NCBI GenBank assembly: GCA_002687015.1
Contig: NYZB01000037.1
Coordinates: forward strand, 1-36,785
Length of the DNA: 36,785 bases
Source: Deltaproteobacteria bacterium
GTDB lineage: Bacteria > Myxococcota_A > UBA9160 > UBA6930
Reading direction: 5' to 3'
Position numbers and translations under genes: made by a program. The notes beneath the pieces were generated by a model. The model did not search any database, was not told where the DNA came from, and saw only the letters and a list, made by a program, of their open reading frames with translations. Shown here in pieces: positions 1-7,876 of the stretch (position 1 is the first letter of the stretch; each line of letters starts with the position of its first letter).

Positions 1-12
1 CGAAGGCCGCGG

Positions 13-516
13 CTACCCGCCGTAGAAGGTCTTCTCTCCGAGATCCCTGAGGGTCAGGGTCGCATCGTCGGGGCGGCCATCGGGCATCGTCGGCACTCCA
101 GCATCCACCACCTCGCCGACGAAGAGGGAGTGATCTCCGATCTCCACGGTCTCCACGAGCCTGCATTCGAGAGAGGCCAGCGCGTTCGCAAGGACGGGGG
201 CGCCGGAGCTACCCGACGAGAAGGCCTCTCCAGCGATGCTGTTTCCCTCGCGCTCGACGGGCTTGAAGAAGGAGAAGGCCATCGAGTCCTGCCCCTTGCC
301 CAGGACGTTCAACGCGAAGACCTTCGACTCCTTGATGATGGAGTGAGCCCCCGAGTCGGCCTTGACACCGACGGCCACGAGGGGCGGCTCGAAGGAGGCC
401 TGTGTGACCCAGTTGACCGTGGATGCGGCGACCTGCCCGTCACCCGACTCCGCCGTCAAGACGTAGAGCCCGTAGGGGATCATCCGAAGTGCCTGCTTCT
501 TGTCGTTCGCGTCCAT
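13..516 (-). CDS. Flavin reductase-like (FMN-binding split barrel) protein
   Basis: A 167-residue protein of the flavin reductase-like domain family, which binds FMN and often supplies reduced flavin or acts as an NAD(P)H:flavin oxidoreductase. The N-terminal stretch 'MIPYGLYVLTA' followed by 'ASTVNWVTQASFEPPLVAVG' is the typical flavin-contacting start of the fold, and 'FALNVLGKGQ' and 'LECRLVETVEIGDHSLFVGE' follow in family order. Length is normal for a single domain. The ATG has GGAGAG upstream. Its TAG stop sits in GCGGCTACCCG at the left edge of the window, so its own attC would lie outside. The putative promoter box at 614-622 is about 90 nt upstream. The electron partner and substrate cannot be read from the sequence. 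Confidence 0.8.
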   Translation of the reverse strand: MDANDKKQALRMIPYGLYVLTAESGDGQVAASTVNWVTQASFEPPLVAVGVKADSGAHSIIKESKVFALNVLGKGQDSMAFSFFKPVEREGNSIAGEAFSSGSSGAPVLANALASLECRLVETVEIGDHSLFVGEVVDAGVPTMPDGRPDDATLTLRDLGEKTFYGG

Positions 517-544
517 GTCCTCGATCTCTCCGCGGAGTGCAGCC

Positions 545-648
545 GCATGACGGGCCTTTGGCTCGGCTGCGGTCGCGGGCCGATCCCGCCGGGCAACCGG
601 ACCCGTGGGCCCAAGGCTACCAGATCGATGCCCTGCTGGAAGCTAGGC
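545..648 (-). repeat. attC-like site of the 179-aa membrane protein cassette, with promoter box
   Basis: The outer right core GCTAGGC (642-648) contains the TAG stop of the gene to the right. The left core is the degenerate GCATGAC (545-551), in a CCG....ACGG context shared with the clearer site at 18710. The central box at 614-622 reads TGGTAGCCT on the minus strand and points toward the flavin reductase gene. Core assignment is by eye. Confidence 0.5.
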
Positions 649-1182
649 GGTCGGGCTCCCCGAGAGCTTGCGCTGGAGCTCTTCTTCGGAGAGCTGGCGG
701 AAGGAGAGCCGGTAGCCCTCGTAGATTGCGATTCCGTAGAACAGAAGATCCATCGGGCTGAAGGTCACCACCATGAGCTCCGCGATCACCTCGGGGTTCA
801 GCTGGCCGAGAGCCGACAGGAAGGGGAGGCCCTCTCGCTCGGCCACCATCGCAGTGACCGCGAGGAGGTTGCCGAGGGCGCAGCCGAGGAGCGCGAACCC
901 GGCGCCGACGAACCCGAAGGGTGCCGACACTCCCTTGCCCGCCACACGAACCGCGTACCCCACGAGGAAGCCGACGCCGACCGCCATGAAGCCGATCTGG
1001 TATCCCGTCGCCAGCGTGACGCCCGCCCAGATCCCGGCGCCCAGGAGTGCGGACAGCAGGCCCGCCAACACAGCCAGGACCAGGTTCTGTTCGGATTGCA
1101 GGCTCTGCATCAAGTAGAGCTGCTGAGCCGGGTCCAGAGCGACCTCCGCCCCTTCTTCGCTTCGTTCTTCGCTCTCCGACAT
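643..1182 (-). CDS. Cassette-encoded membrane protein, 179 aa
   Basis: No family recognised. The start at 1182 is chosen because GGAGG lies four bases upstream. The longer open frame reaching 1284 runs through the inter-cassette region and lacks a ribosome site. An acidic N-terminus (MSESEERSEEG) leads to four likely transmembrane helices: about residues 34-60 (VLAVLAGLLSALLGAGIWAG), 62-85, 90-112 (GFVGAGFALLGCALGN), and a weaker segment near 145-160. The C-terminus is charged and would be cytoplasmic if the acidic N-terminus is. The TAG stop is inside the attC core GCTAGGC. The box at 1265-1273 is about 76 nt upstream of the start. Confidence 0.7.
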   Translation of the reverse strand: MSESEERSEEGAEVALDPAQQLYLMQSLQSEQNLVLAVLAGLLSALLGAGIWAGVTLATGYQIGFMAVGVGFLVGYAVRVAGKGVSAPFGFVGAGFALLGCALGNLLAVTAMVAEREGLPFLSALGQLNPEVIAELMVVTFSPMDLLFYGIAIYEGYRLSFRQLSEEELQRKLSGSPTA

Positions 1183-1346
1183 CTCGCCTCCATGCCCCGA
1201 TGGGCCTGCATGTCGGCCCGGCTGGCGGAAAGCCCCGAACGGAGCAACCGAACCTGTTCGCCCAAAGCTACCAGGTCGGGTCACGCCTTTGGCTCCCTCC
1301 GCCCTGCCGTGCTTCGCCAGGCCGCCCCTCTCCGGCCCGAGCGGGC
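1183..1346 (-). repeat. Inter-cassette region with promoter box (TGGTAGCTT)
   Basis: This lies between the 179-aa membrane protein and the dipeptidase, whose TGA stop lies in GCTCAGG (1346-1352). The box at 1265-1273 reads TGGTAGCTT on the minus strand. A 32-bp block at 1244-1275 matches 22554-22585 at 25 of 32 positions, although the two sites are more than 21 kb apart. This indicates attC sites of one lineage. A clean left core could not be assigned. Confidence 0.5.
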
Positions 1347-2588
1347 TCAGGGGAGCCCGGAGCGCAGCACGCGGAGCACGTTACCGCCGAGGATGCGGCG
1401 AATGGTGTCGGGCTCGAAGCCTTCGTCCAGCATCGCCTGGGTGAGCAAGGGCATCCCGCTCGCATCGAAGTGCGCACGGACGTAGCCGTCGAAGTCCGAG
1501 CCCAGGCCCACGTGGGAATCGCCAACGAGATCGATGACGTGCCTCATCGCCCGGATCGTGTGGCGGGCGGTGGAGCCGCACACGGCCGTATCCCAGAGCC
1601 CGATTCCGATGACACCGCCGTTCGCGGCGATGGCTCGCACGTGCTCGTCCCTCAGGTTGTGGTACTGGTCGCAGGTGCCGGCGACCCCCGTGTGCGAGAA
1701 GACCACGGGCCTTCGCGCGATCGCGAGCACGTCGTCGATCGTCGCGTGGGATGCATGGGCGAGGTCGATGACGATCCCCCGGCTCTCGAAGGCCGCCACG
1801 AGCTCGCGCCCACGCATCGTGAGCCCGCCCTTCTCGAGACCCTGCACCGACCCGGCGAACTCGTTGTCGAAGAAGTGCGTGAGGCTGGCCATCCGTAGAC
1901 CCCGGGCGAAGAATGCGTCGAGCTCGTCTCGAAAGTCGCTGCTGAGCACGTGCGACCCTTCGATGGCGAGGAGCCCCCCGACGACCTGCTCTCCCGCCCG
2001 CCTGGCAGCGAGCAGGGTTTCGAGATCGCCGCGATCGCGAACGAGACGAAGACGGCCATCGGATCGTGCGGCCATGTCCTCGAACCGGCCCGCGTGGTAG
2101 AGGACGCGTTCCCTCTGACTGAAGTACGTGGAGGGAGGCCAGAAGTGGGTGAGGGCGAAGAGGGTGATGAGATCTGGCCGATCGGGATCCGTCGCCTCCT
2201 CGTTGTAACCCAGGGGGGCTCGCGTGACGAGGCTGAAGACCTGGAGGGCGACGCCGCCGTCGAGCAGGCGCGGGATGTCGACGTGCCCGGCCTCCGAACG
2301 CTCGAGCAGATCCCTCCCGAAGAGCAGGGGGTCGGCGTGGAGATCGGCGACGATGCTCTCGCGATGCAGGGCGAGAGCCTCGTCGCCAACGGGGCCATGC
2401 GGCTCCGATGCCACGGGGTTGAGGATCGTTCCGATGCTCTGCCCCACGACGACCGAGAGGACGACACACGCGAGTGGCGGCAGGATCGCCACGGCGCGCA
2501 TGGCGCCTCGCGAACGGAACTTCCAGTAGAGACCCACGGCCGCCGCGACACTGAGGGCCGGGACGAACGCGATCAGCGCGTTCAACAT
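1347..2588 (-). CDS. Membrane-anchored renal dipeptidase-like metallopeptidase (peptidase M19)
   Basis: A 413-residue protein of the membrane dipeptidase family, amidohydrolase-fold zinc enzymes that cut dipeptides. Two N-terminal hydrophobic segments (ALIAFVPALSVAAAVGLYW and AVAILPPLACVVLSVVVG) anchor it, so the catalytic domain is probably periplasmic. The metal-site landmarks appear in order: DLHADPL (the His-x-Asp pair), LLAIEGSH with the bridging Glu, DLAHASH, VVFSHTGVAG and GLGSDFDG. All expected ligands are visible, so it is probably active. The ATG at 2588 is preferred; an in-frame GTG lies four codons upstream. Over 1.2 kb is long for a cassette. The TGA stop is in GCTCAGG and the promoter box is at 2687-2695. 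Confidence 0.85.
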   Translation of the reverse strand: MLNALIAFVPALSVAAAVGLYWKFRSRGAMRAVAILPPLACVVLSVVVGQSIGTILNPVASEPHGPVGDEALALHRESIVADLHADPLLFGRDLLERSEAGHVDIPRLLDGGVALQVFSLVTRAPLGYNEEATDPDRPDLITLFALTHFWPPSTYFSQRERVLYHAGRFEDMAARSDGRLRLVRDRGDLETLLAARRAGEQVVGGLLAIEGSHVLSSDFRDELDAFFARGLRMASLTHFFDNEFAGSVQGLEKGGLTMRGRELVAAFESRGIVIDLAHASHATIDDVLAIARRPVVFSHTGVAGTCDQYHNLRDEHVRAIAANGGVIGIGLWDTAVCGSTARHTIRAMRHVIDLVGDSHVGLGSDFDGYVRAHFDASGMPLLTQAMLDEGFEPDTIRRILGGNVLRVLRSGLP

Positions 2589-2634
2589 TGCGGGGGACAC
2601 GTGCGGCTCTCCCCTCTCGATGGACCGGTGGGAT

Positions 2635-2737
2635 GCTCGACGGCTCGAGGCGCATCGCAACGCCCGCCACCCGACCCGTGCTTCCCATGCTACCAGGAAG
2701 CAAGGCGCCGAAGACACCGGGAAGGGGCCAGCTAGGA
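2635..2737 (-). repeat. attC-like site with promoter box (TGGTAGCAT)
   Basis: The right core GCTAGGA (2731-2737) overlaps the TAG stop of the 110-aa membrane protein. The left core GCTCGAC (2635-2641) is one base off RYYYAAC. The span of 103 bp is normal for attC. The box at 2687-2695 sits midway and reads TGGTAGCAT toward the dipeptidase gene. Confidence 0.6.
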
Positions 2738-3064
2738 CTCCAGCCAGGCCGCGAACACGATGAAAGAGAGTGGAGAAACGAGAACCGACGAGACCAGATA
2801 CCACCTCGCGGCGCGACCGAGGCTGCGGGGCGAGAAGAGCGAGACCAGGAACACCAGGGCGGCTGGCAACGCCAGCAGGCCGGCCACGGTGAAGGGTGAG
2901 GGCCACACGGCGCCGATGAAGAAGAGGGGCGCCAGACCGGCCAATCCGAGGGCGGCCGTCACTCTGGAAATCGGCGACCCGCCTCTTCGGATCTTCCACA
3001 GGAACGCTGCGGCCAGCGCGACCGGCAGGGCCACGGATCCGAGCAGGAGGAGACCAGGAGTCAT
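2732..3064 (-). CDS. Small integral membrane protein, 110 aa
   Basis: Not recognised. The open frame extends further upstream, but the ATG at 3064 begins a typical membrane protein: hydrophobic segments at about residues 4-23 (GLLLLGSVALPVALAAAFLW), 36-55 (TAALGLAGLAPLFFIGAVW), 60-80 (VAGLLALPAALVFLVSLF) and 88-107 (YLVSSVLVSPLSFIVFAAWL), with short basic loops. Four helices in 110 residues leave no soluble domain. The stop TAG is inside the core GCTAGGA, and the promoter box 3147-3155 is about 76 nt upstream. Confidence 0.65.
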   Translation of the reverse strand: MTPGLLLLGSVALPVALAAAFLWKIRRGGSPISRVTAALGLAGLAPLFFIGAVWPSPFTVAGLLALPAALVFLVSLFSPRSLGRAARWYLVSSVLVSPLSFIVFAAWLES

Positions 3065-3259
3065 CGACGCCGCCTGAGGGAAGGGGCTTCGGCTGCACCG
3101 ACCGGCGCGCGCCGGCCTCGCCCAAGCCACCGGGTCGAATGCCGGAACGCTACCAGATCCCAGGATGGCCAGCTGGCGCCTCGGCCCGCTCCATGGCCAC
3201 GCGCGAAGGGAGAGCTGGTGTGGATGAGGACGACCACGGGCGTGCCTTCCGGGGCTGGC
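3065..3259 (-). repeat. Inter-cassette region with promoter box (TGGTAGCGT)
   Basis: A 195-bp stretch between the 110-aa membrane protein and the glyoxalase stop. The box at 3147-3155 reads TGGTAGCGT on the minus strand. The glyoxalase TGA lies in GGCTCATT. Left and right attC arms are not clear here. Short GC-rich inverted repeats (ccggcgcgcgccgg near 3102-3115) could form a hairpin. No further gene is visible. Confidence 0.45.
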
Positions 3260-3649
3260 TCATTCCGTCTCGTGGCACACGGCGACGATCTTGTGGCCCT
3301 CGGGATCGCGCAGGTACGCGGCGTAGAAGTTCGGGTGCGCCTCCTCCCGTATCCCGGGCTCGCCTTCCGACACCCCGCCCAGCTCCAGGGCCCTCGCGTG
3401 GAAGTCGCGAACCGCCTCCCGCGACGGGGCCACGAAGGCCACGTTGGTCCCATTGCCGACGCTTGCAGGGAGACCGTCGATCGGCCTGCTCAACCAGAAG
3501 GTGTCCACACCGAGCTCGTCGTGCGTTCCGTAGCCAGCGCCGCTGTCCCCGATCCAGCGCCGCTGGTAGCCCAGCGTGCCGAGGACCGCGTCGCAGAAGG
3601 CGACGGCCCGGTCGACGTCGTCGATCCCGAGGATCACGTGGCTCAGCAT
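3260..3649 (-). CDS. Glyoxalase/bleomycin resistance-dioxygenase superfamily protein
   Basis: A 129-residue single-domain VOC protein. It begins 'MLSHVILGIDDVDRAVAFCDAVLGTLGY', the standard first beta-alpha unit with a His as first metal ligand. A central 'GTNVAFVAPSREAVRDFHARALE' and a terminal 'FYAAYLRDPEGHKIVAVCHE', with the DPEG.K turn and the Glu ligand, follow. The substrate is unknown; family members detoxify methylglyoxal, bind drugs, or act as dioxygenases. AGGAGG lies nine bases before the ATG. Only 37 bp separate it from the GNAT gene to its right, so the two, plus the DUF6966-like gene beyond, may have arrived as one multi-gene cassette or lost their attC sites. Confidence 0.85.
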   Translation of the reverse strand: MLSHVILGIDDVDRAVAFCDAVLGTLGYQRRWIGDSGAGYGTHDELGVDTFWLSRPIDGLPASVGNGTNVAFVAPSREAVRDFHARALELGGVSEGEPGIREEAHPNFYAAYLRDPEGHKIVAVCHETE

Positions 3650-3686
3650 CGACCGGTCCTCCTCGGGTGGACGGGCGGGCCCGCGC

Positions 3687-4100
3687 TCAAGCGACGGGCT
3701 CGGAAGGGTAGACCCGGAACCCGGCCCCTTCCTTGTGGACGAAGGAGCGGTAGAAGCCTTCCGAGCCCGGCTCCGCCGAGAGGTCCAGCCACTTGGCACC
3801 ACAGCCCCGGAACGCTCCGCGAATCAGGGTCTTCGCGATCCCCCTCCGCCGGGAGGAGGGTCGCACCCCGATGAGGAAGAGATGGGCCTGCACGAGGCCG
3901 TCCGTGAGCAGATGGGCCAACCCGACGACGGCCTCACCCTCGCACGCCACCCAGGTCACGGAACCCGGAGCGAGCAACGCCCGCAGCGAGATCTCGGGAT
4001 CCGTGTAGGAGGGCCAGTCCAGCTCGCGGCAGAGCGACACGACGCCCTCGTTGTGCTCTTCGCAGAAGGGCTCGAATCGAATCGGCTCGGTGTCGGTCAT
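3687..4100 (-). CDS. GNAT family N-acetyltransferase
   Basis: 137 residues starting at MTDTEPIRFE. The acetyl-CoA binding motif A is clear: 'FLIGVRPSSRRRGIAKTLI', giving R/Q-x-x-G-x-A. Before it come 'WVACEGEAVVGLAHLL' (strands 3-4), and at the end 'SEGFYRSFVHKEGAGFRV', the usual Y-x-x-x-G(F) tail. It transfers acetyl from acetyl-CoA to an amine or protein N-terminus; the substrate is not predictable. The TGA stop lies in GCTCAAGCGAC, identical to the stop context of the gene at 16491, which points to a shared attC arm even though only 37 bp precede the glyoxalase start. Confidence 0.85.
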   Translation of the reverse strand: MTDTEPIRFEPFCEEHNEGVVSLCRELDWPSYTDPEISLRALLAPGSVTWVACEGEAVVGLAHLLTDGLVQAHLFLIGVRPSSRRRGIAKTLIRGAFRGCGAKWLDLSAEPGSEGFYRSFVHKEGAGFRVYPSEPVA

Positions 4101-4143
4101 GGCCTCTCCCGCGCAGCGGACGCATCGCGAGCACTCATATGGG

Positions 4144-4452
4144 TCAGGCGTGGCGCTCGATCGCCGTGGCCAGGGCATGGGCCCGTGACCACAGGTCGCG
4201 GAGCTCGGCATTGCACGCCTCCACCTCCCCCTACTCGATCGCGTGACCGTTCTCGGGACACAGGTAGAGATCGTTGAAGCTGCCCATGCCGCCGTAGGCA
4301 CCCAGCAGACGGGTCACGCCGGAGAGGTCGCGCGCCTCCAGGAGGCGTCTGGAACGGCCCATCCAATCCTGCCAGTGCGCCTCGCCGTGGCGCTCCAGGA
4401 ACGCGATCAGCTCGTCCAGGACGAGGATCAGCTCGCCGACTTCCTTCTCCAT
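4144..4452 (-). pseudogene. DUF6966-like protein interrupted by an in-frame amber codon
   Basis: From ATG 4452 the frame reads MEKEVGELILVLDEL..., with 'HWQDWMGRSRRLLEA' and the strongly family-like 'RLLGAYGGMGSFNDLYLCPENGHA', then stops at TAG 4231-4233. The same frame continues as GEVEACNAELRDLWSRAHAL and ends at TGA 4144-4146. That second segment looks like a natural amphipathic C-terminal helix. The TGA lies in GTCAGGC, the same 7-mer that carries the stop of the gene at 15329 in its attC core. So 4144 is probably the original end and the TAG a nonsense mutation (or read-through site). Truncated product 73 aa, full 102 aa. The function of the family is unknown to me. Confidence 0.7.
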
Positions 4453-4578
4453 CCTCGCTGCCCCATGGATCGGGCAAGCCGCCACCGCGGCTCATGCCGC
4501 TACGAGGCCGCAGGGTAGCAAGAGAGGGCGTCGGTCCCCGCCCTTCGGACCCGTCTCAGCGACCTCGAAGTTCGACCC
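4453..4578 (-). repeat. Inter-cassette region with promoter box (TGCTACCCT)
   Basis: 126 bp between the amber-interrupted gene and the DUF6713-like gene. The minus-strand box at 4512-4520 reads TGCTACCCT (TGn-TAnnnT), about 53 nt before the ATG at 4452. attC arms are not obvious. Confidence 0.4.
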
Positions 4579-4962
4579 TCACGGGGCGGAGGAAGGGTCC
4601 TGCCACTCCAGCACCAGATAGAGAGCCCCGAAGGCGGCCCCGCCGTAGATGAGCAGGCTCGAGAGCGCCGACCCGAACTCGTAGCTCGCTCCTCCCGTCA
4701 ACAGCGCGTGCAAGATCCCGTGAACGAGCAGGAAGATGCCGACACCCAGCCTCGAGAACCGGCGAACGCGAGCCTCCCTCCTGGCCACCAGGGCGATCAC
4801 GATGGCGAAGAGCGGAACGTGAGCCGCGATGAACACCTGCATCCCGATCTCGTCGGGTAGCGCCCGAAGCAGCGGCAGGTTGCGCCACTCGTGGTTCGGA
4901 ATCGCATCGAGCTCGTGGGTCAGCAGGAGCCCCATACCGAGATAGAACGCAGGGTCTCTCAT
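4579..4962 (-). CDS. DUF6713-like integral membrane protein
   Basis: 127 residues with the family-like opening 'FYLGMGLLLTHELDAIPNHE' and 'EWRNLPLL', followed by 'MQVFIAAHVPLFAIVIAL'. The THELDA and HVPLF signatures are what I recognise as DUF6713, a small membrane family of unknown function. Four hydrophobic segments: about residues 5-18, 42-60 (VFIAAHVPLFAIVIALVA), 75-92 (LGVGIFLLVHGILHALL) and 97-118 (ALSSLLIYGGAAFGALYLVL). Conserved His and Glu within membrane segments suggest an enzyme or metal site, but that is inference. The start at 4962 (MRDPAF) is preferred to 4971. The promoter box 5125-5133 is unusually far upstream (about 156 nt). Confidence 0.7.
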   Translation of the reverse strand: MRDPAFYLGMGLLLTHELDAIPNHEWRNLPLLRALPDEIGMQVFIAAHVPLFAIVIALVARREARVRRFSRLGVGIFLLVHGILHALLTGGASYEFGSALSSLLIYGGAAFGALYLVLEWQDPSSAP

Positions 4963-5195
4963 GCGGTGCATCGAAGTGGGCGCTCCCCTTCGTGTAGGAC
5001 GATGGAGAGCATTGCAAACCGCAGGCCCTGCCGTGGAGCGATCCAGAAGACCATCGGGAGAGTGGGAATGCAGTGCCGCTCCGCGCGCCGGGAGCCCGCT
5101 TCGAATCGGGGCCCTCTTCTCCGAAGGCTACCGGGGCTTCCGGGCCCAGCTCAGCGTGTCGCTCGATGTCGGAGCGCTGCAGCGGGCTCGACGAT
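4963..5195 (-). repeat. Inter-cassette region with promoter box (CGGTAGCCT)
   Basis: 233 bp without a gene between the DUF6713-like protein and the broken glycosyltransferase. The box at 5125-5133 reads CGGTAGCCT on the minus strand, so the -10 hexamer TAGCCT is retained while the TG is changed to CG. No convincing core pair was found. Confidence 0.4.
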
Positions 5196-6833
5196 CTACC
5201 GCTCCTCCTTGGACCGCAGCCCTTCGTCGCGGCCCTGGGCGCGGAGCTTCTGCGTCCGCAGGTCCTCCAGCTCTCCGATCTCCGGCCAGAGCTCAGCGAA
5301 TGGACGTTTCGGAGGGCCCGTCACGTAGATCGGCAGGTCGTTCACCACCGGGGGGCAGTAGGTACAGCGAAAGGTGGCGGCCACCTCGGGCTGCTCGAAG
5401 TTGGCCCGCACGAAGTCCTCGTCGATGCCGATCGAGATCACTGTCGTGGGCGATCCTCGGGGCGGGCCCCAGAGGAAGTAGCCGGTCATGGGGCTGTAGA
5501 CCGGCGGCAAGCGATCCTGCGCGTAGTGCTCGAGGGCTCCGGCGTGGCCGAAGTAGTCCGCCAGGATGATCGCACCCTCCCGCTCGCCGGGATCGAGGCC
5601 CCGAACCACGCTCTCGACCTCCTCCACGAACGACACCCAATGGGTTCGGTTGCCCAGGTGGTAGGGGATCCGGTTCGTGCCGACCTCGGGGCGGAATTGC
5701 AGACCATCGCCCTCGCTCCGGTCGTGGAGCGGGTGCCGCTCCAGCACCGGGGGCGGCAGGATCGGCAGGCCGAAGGTCGCAATCACCGCGCCGACGGCCA
5801 GCATGAAGGAGGGAAGCGTCCAGGTGTTCCAGATCCGGCGCAGGCGCCCCACGTCGAGCCTTCGCGCGCCCTCCAGGAACACGCCTCCAGCGGCGAAGAC
5901 CAGCGGGAAGACGCCCCCGATCCGGTAGGGCAGGCTCGACCCGCCGACGATCGCCAGACCGAACGCCGTGGCGAAGAACCAAGCCAAGGCCCGGTAGCGC
6001 TGTCCCCGCGCTGACCAGGCCAGGAAGAAGACGCCGCCCGCCCAATATCGGGAACGATGCCGGGTTCTGGGCGAGCACCTGGAGGACGACCTGATCCAGG
6101 GCGGAAGCGGTGTAGCGGCTCTCCTCCACTCCCGCATAGAAGGCCAGGGATGGCCAGCCGTTCGCCACCTGCCAGTAGAGATTGGGCGCGACGATCGAGG
6201 CGGCGGCCAGGGCGCCGAGCCAGGGCCACGGGCTCCGCAGGTCGTGGCGGAGCGGGCTGGCCAGGGTGGCAACGACGACACCGGCAACCGGCACCGCCGC
6301 GGTGTGCTTGTTCAGGAGGGCGAGACCCAGCACCCCGCCTAGCACCAGCCACAGTCGGCGATCCCGAGAGCGACACAGCTCGAGCAACACCCAGGAGGCG
6401 ACGGTCCAGAGCAGGATTCCCGTCGCATTCACCGAGAAGAAGCCGTAGATCGTGAGCGAGACGCCACTGACCATCACGGCGAGAACGGCCAGGTTCTGGG
6501 CCCATGGGCCCCGCCCAGGCGCCGTGCCATCCAACCGGCCAGGAATACCGTTGTGGCGCCCACGGCAGAGGGCAAGACGCGCAACGCGAGCAGCGAGTCG
6601 CCGAAGACCTCGCGGTGCAACCGCAAGAGCCAGACGAAGAGCGGCGGATGGTCCACGTAGCCAAAGGCCAGCCGATCGGCACAGGCCAGGTAGTAGACCT
6701 CGTCCGAGTAGAAGCCGTAGTGGGGCGAGAGCGCCGGTAACCACAGGAGGAGGAAGGACACCACGCACAGCGAGAGGAGCGCGGGAATCACCTGGCGGTC
6801 GCCCAGCTCCCCCGGCTTCGGGTCGTGAGTCAT
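5196..6833 (-). pseudogene. GT39-type membrane glycosyltransferase (ArnT/PMT-like), two frameshifts
   Basis: Three adjacent minus-strand frames form one protein. The N-terminal part (start 6833) has 'YGFYSDEVYYLACADRLAFG', with the acidic first-loop site, and 'YVDHPPLFVWLLRL', the DHPP signature of GT39/ArnT-like enzymes that move sugars from polyprenyl phosphates in the periplasm. The middle part (from about 6510) runs through WAQNLAVLAVMVSG, LALLNKHTA and PNLYWQVANG; the C-terminal part (from about 6045) starts YWAGGVFFLAW and ends at 5196. Frame changes fall near 6505-6515, in a GGGGCCCATGGGCCC stretch, and near 6040-6050. Either the gene is dead or there are two sequencing errors. ATGA overlap couples the start to the 23-aa ORF upstream. 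Confidence 0.8.
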
Positions 6834-6901
6834 GTCTCCGCCGAGGGGGCCCACGCGATGCCAGCGACGGCCAGGGTCACCAGCGCGGCTCGCTTCTTCA
6901 C
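6830..6901 (-). CDS. 23-residue signal-peptide-like ORF coupled to the glycosyltransferase
   Basis: GTG start with a purine-rich site (GAGGAGAGAGAG) just upstream. The product begins MKKRAALVTLAVAGIAW and ends PSAET: a KKR n-region, a hydrophobic core and an AxA-like end, exactly like a Sec signal peptide with no mature protein. Its TGA overlaps the ATG of the GT39 gene (ATGA), so its translation could set up that start. It may instead be the remnant of a secreted protein truncated by deletion. Too short to judge by codon use. Confidence 0.45.
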   Translation of the reverse strand: MKKRAALVTLAVAGIAWAPSAET

Positions 6902-6939
6902 CTCTCTCTCCTCGTCGCGCTCCCGGACGACGTCGCGAG

Positions 6940-7350
6940 CTACTCCTCGGCGTCCTCTTCGACCTCGTACTCGGAGCCCTCCAGGTCCTCCGCGTTCTCC
7001 CCGCTGTCTTCCTTCACGACGTCGATCGACTCCTTGCTGCCGTCGGCGTGCTCGACGACGACCCGGTGCTCGTGGACCTCCGTCACGACGACGACCCGGT
7101 CGTCCACGACGAGCTCCCAGCCGATGGCGAGCGCCGTCGGAACCACGAGGACGCGGCGCCCTCGCACGGTGCGCCAGACGACGCGGCGCCTGACGCGCCG
7201 GCGGCGGATTCGCCGCCGAGGCCGGACCCTGGGCCCCCGCCCATGAGGATGGCGATGGCGGCCGGGGTGGGCGAGCGCAGGCAACGCCACCAGAGCCAGC
7301 AGACCCGTCACGACGACCCGGCGTGACACGGCCGAGGTGCTTCTCTCCAT
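6940..7350 (-). CDS. Secreted, Arg/His-rich basic protein with acidic tail
   Basis: 136 residues, no recognised family. The start is at MERSTSAV; a Sec signal peptide follows (RRVVVTGLLALVALPALA, cleavage likely after ALA near residue 28). The mature N-terminus is extremely basic (HPGRHRHPHGRGPRVRPRRR and onward), then comes a beta-rich part (RVLVVPTALAIGWELVVDDR, VVVVTEVHEHRVVVEHADG) and an acidic end (DSGENAEDLEGSEYEVEEDA). The opposed charge blocks suggest periplasmic binding to a polyanion or metal, by inference only. It is 23 bp downstream of the GFA gene with no attC between, so both likely share one cassette and mRNA. Confidence 0.65.
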   Translation of the reverse strand: MERSTSAVSRRVVVTGLLALVALPALAHPGRHRHPHGRGPRVRPRRRIRRRRVRRRVVWRTVRGRRVLVVPTALAIGWELVVDDRVVVVTEVHEHRVVVEHADGSKESIDVVKEDSGENAEDLEGSEYEVEEDAEE

Positions 7351-7373
7351 GATGTCGGAACCCTCCGTAGTGC

Positions 7374-7790
7374 TCACGCCTGGTCGAGCCTCTCGCTTCC
7401 GAAGCCATCTCGCAGCTGCGGTCCCTCTCCGGTGATCTCGTCCCAGGGCGCCTTGGAACCCACGAAGATATGGCCGGAGATCCGGACACCCGGGTCCGAA
7501 TCGAGGAGGCCGGCGGGCACCCAGTAGGCTCCTCCGCCGGGATGCAGCATGGGTACGGGCGACCCGCACACGGAGCAGCGCCACACGCCCCAGCCGCCTG
7601 CCAGCTCGAACTTCTTGATCTCGCTCTCGCCCGAGATCCACGCGAAGTGGTCTCGACCCACCATGAGATTCGCGTTCGAAGCGACGCCGGAGACCTTTCG
7701 GCACTTCGAGCAGTGGCACATTCCGATGTCCGTGGTCTTGCCCTCGAACTCGAACTGCACGGCTCCGCAAAGGCAGGATCCTCGAGTCAT
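7374..7790 (-). CDS. GFA family zinc protein (glutathione-dependent formaldehyde-activating-like)
   Basis: 138 residues from MTRGSCLCGAVQFEFEG. The three zinc-binding cysteine clusters are all present: CLCG at about residues 6-9, CHCSKC near 25-30 and WRCSVCGSPVP near 72-82. This is the Mss4-like fold found in Gfa and CENP-V-type proteins; most members have no proven role in formaldehyde metabolism. A second GFA gene lies in this array at 11416. The TGA stop is in GTGCTCACG and the promoter box 7845-7853 is about 48 nt upstream. Confidence 0.88.
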   Translation of the reverse strand: MTRGSCLCGAVQFEFEGKTTDIGMCHCSKCRKVSGVASNANLMVGRDHFAWISGESEIKKFELAGGWGVWRCSVCGSPVPMLHPGGGAYWVPAGLLDSDPGVRISGHIFVGSKAPWDEITGEGPQLRDGFGSERLDQA

Positions 7791-7818
7791 CGCACCACCT
7801 CCGAGCCGGGGTTGCATC

Positions 7819-7876
7819 GCCTGACCCTTCGAACGTCGACCCCGAGGCTACCCGAGTCGATTGGAGCGGGCTATCG
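7819..7876 (-). repeat. Short attC-like site with promoter box (GGGTAGCCT)
   Basis: A left core candidate GCCTGAC (7819-7825) and the TAG-containing GCTATCG (7870-7876) flank 58 bp, near the minimum for attC. The box at 7845-7853 reads GGGTAGCCT toward the GFA gene. The cores pair poorly, so the site assignment is weak. Confidence 0.4.
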
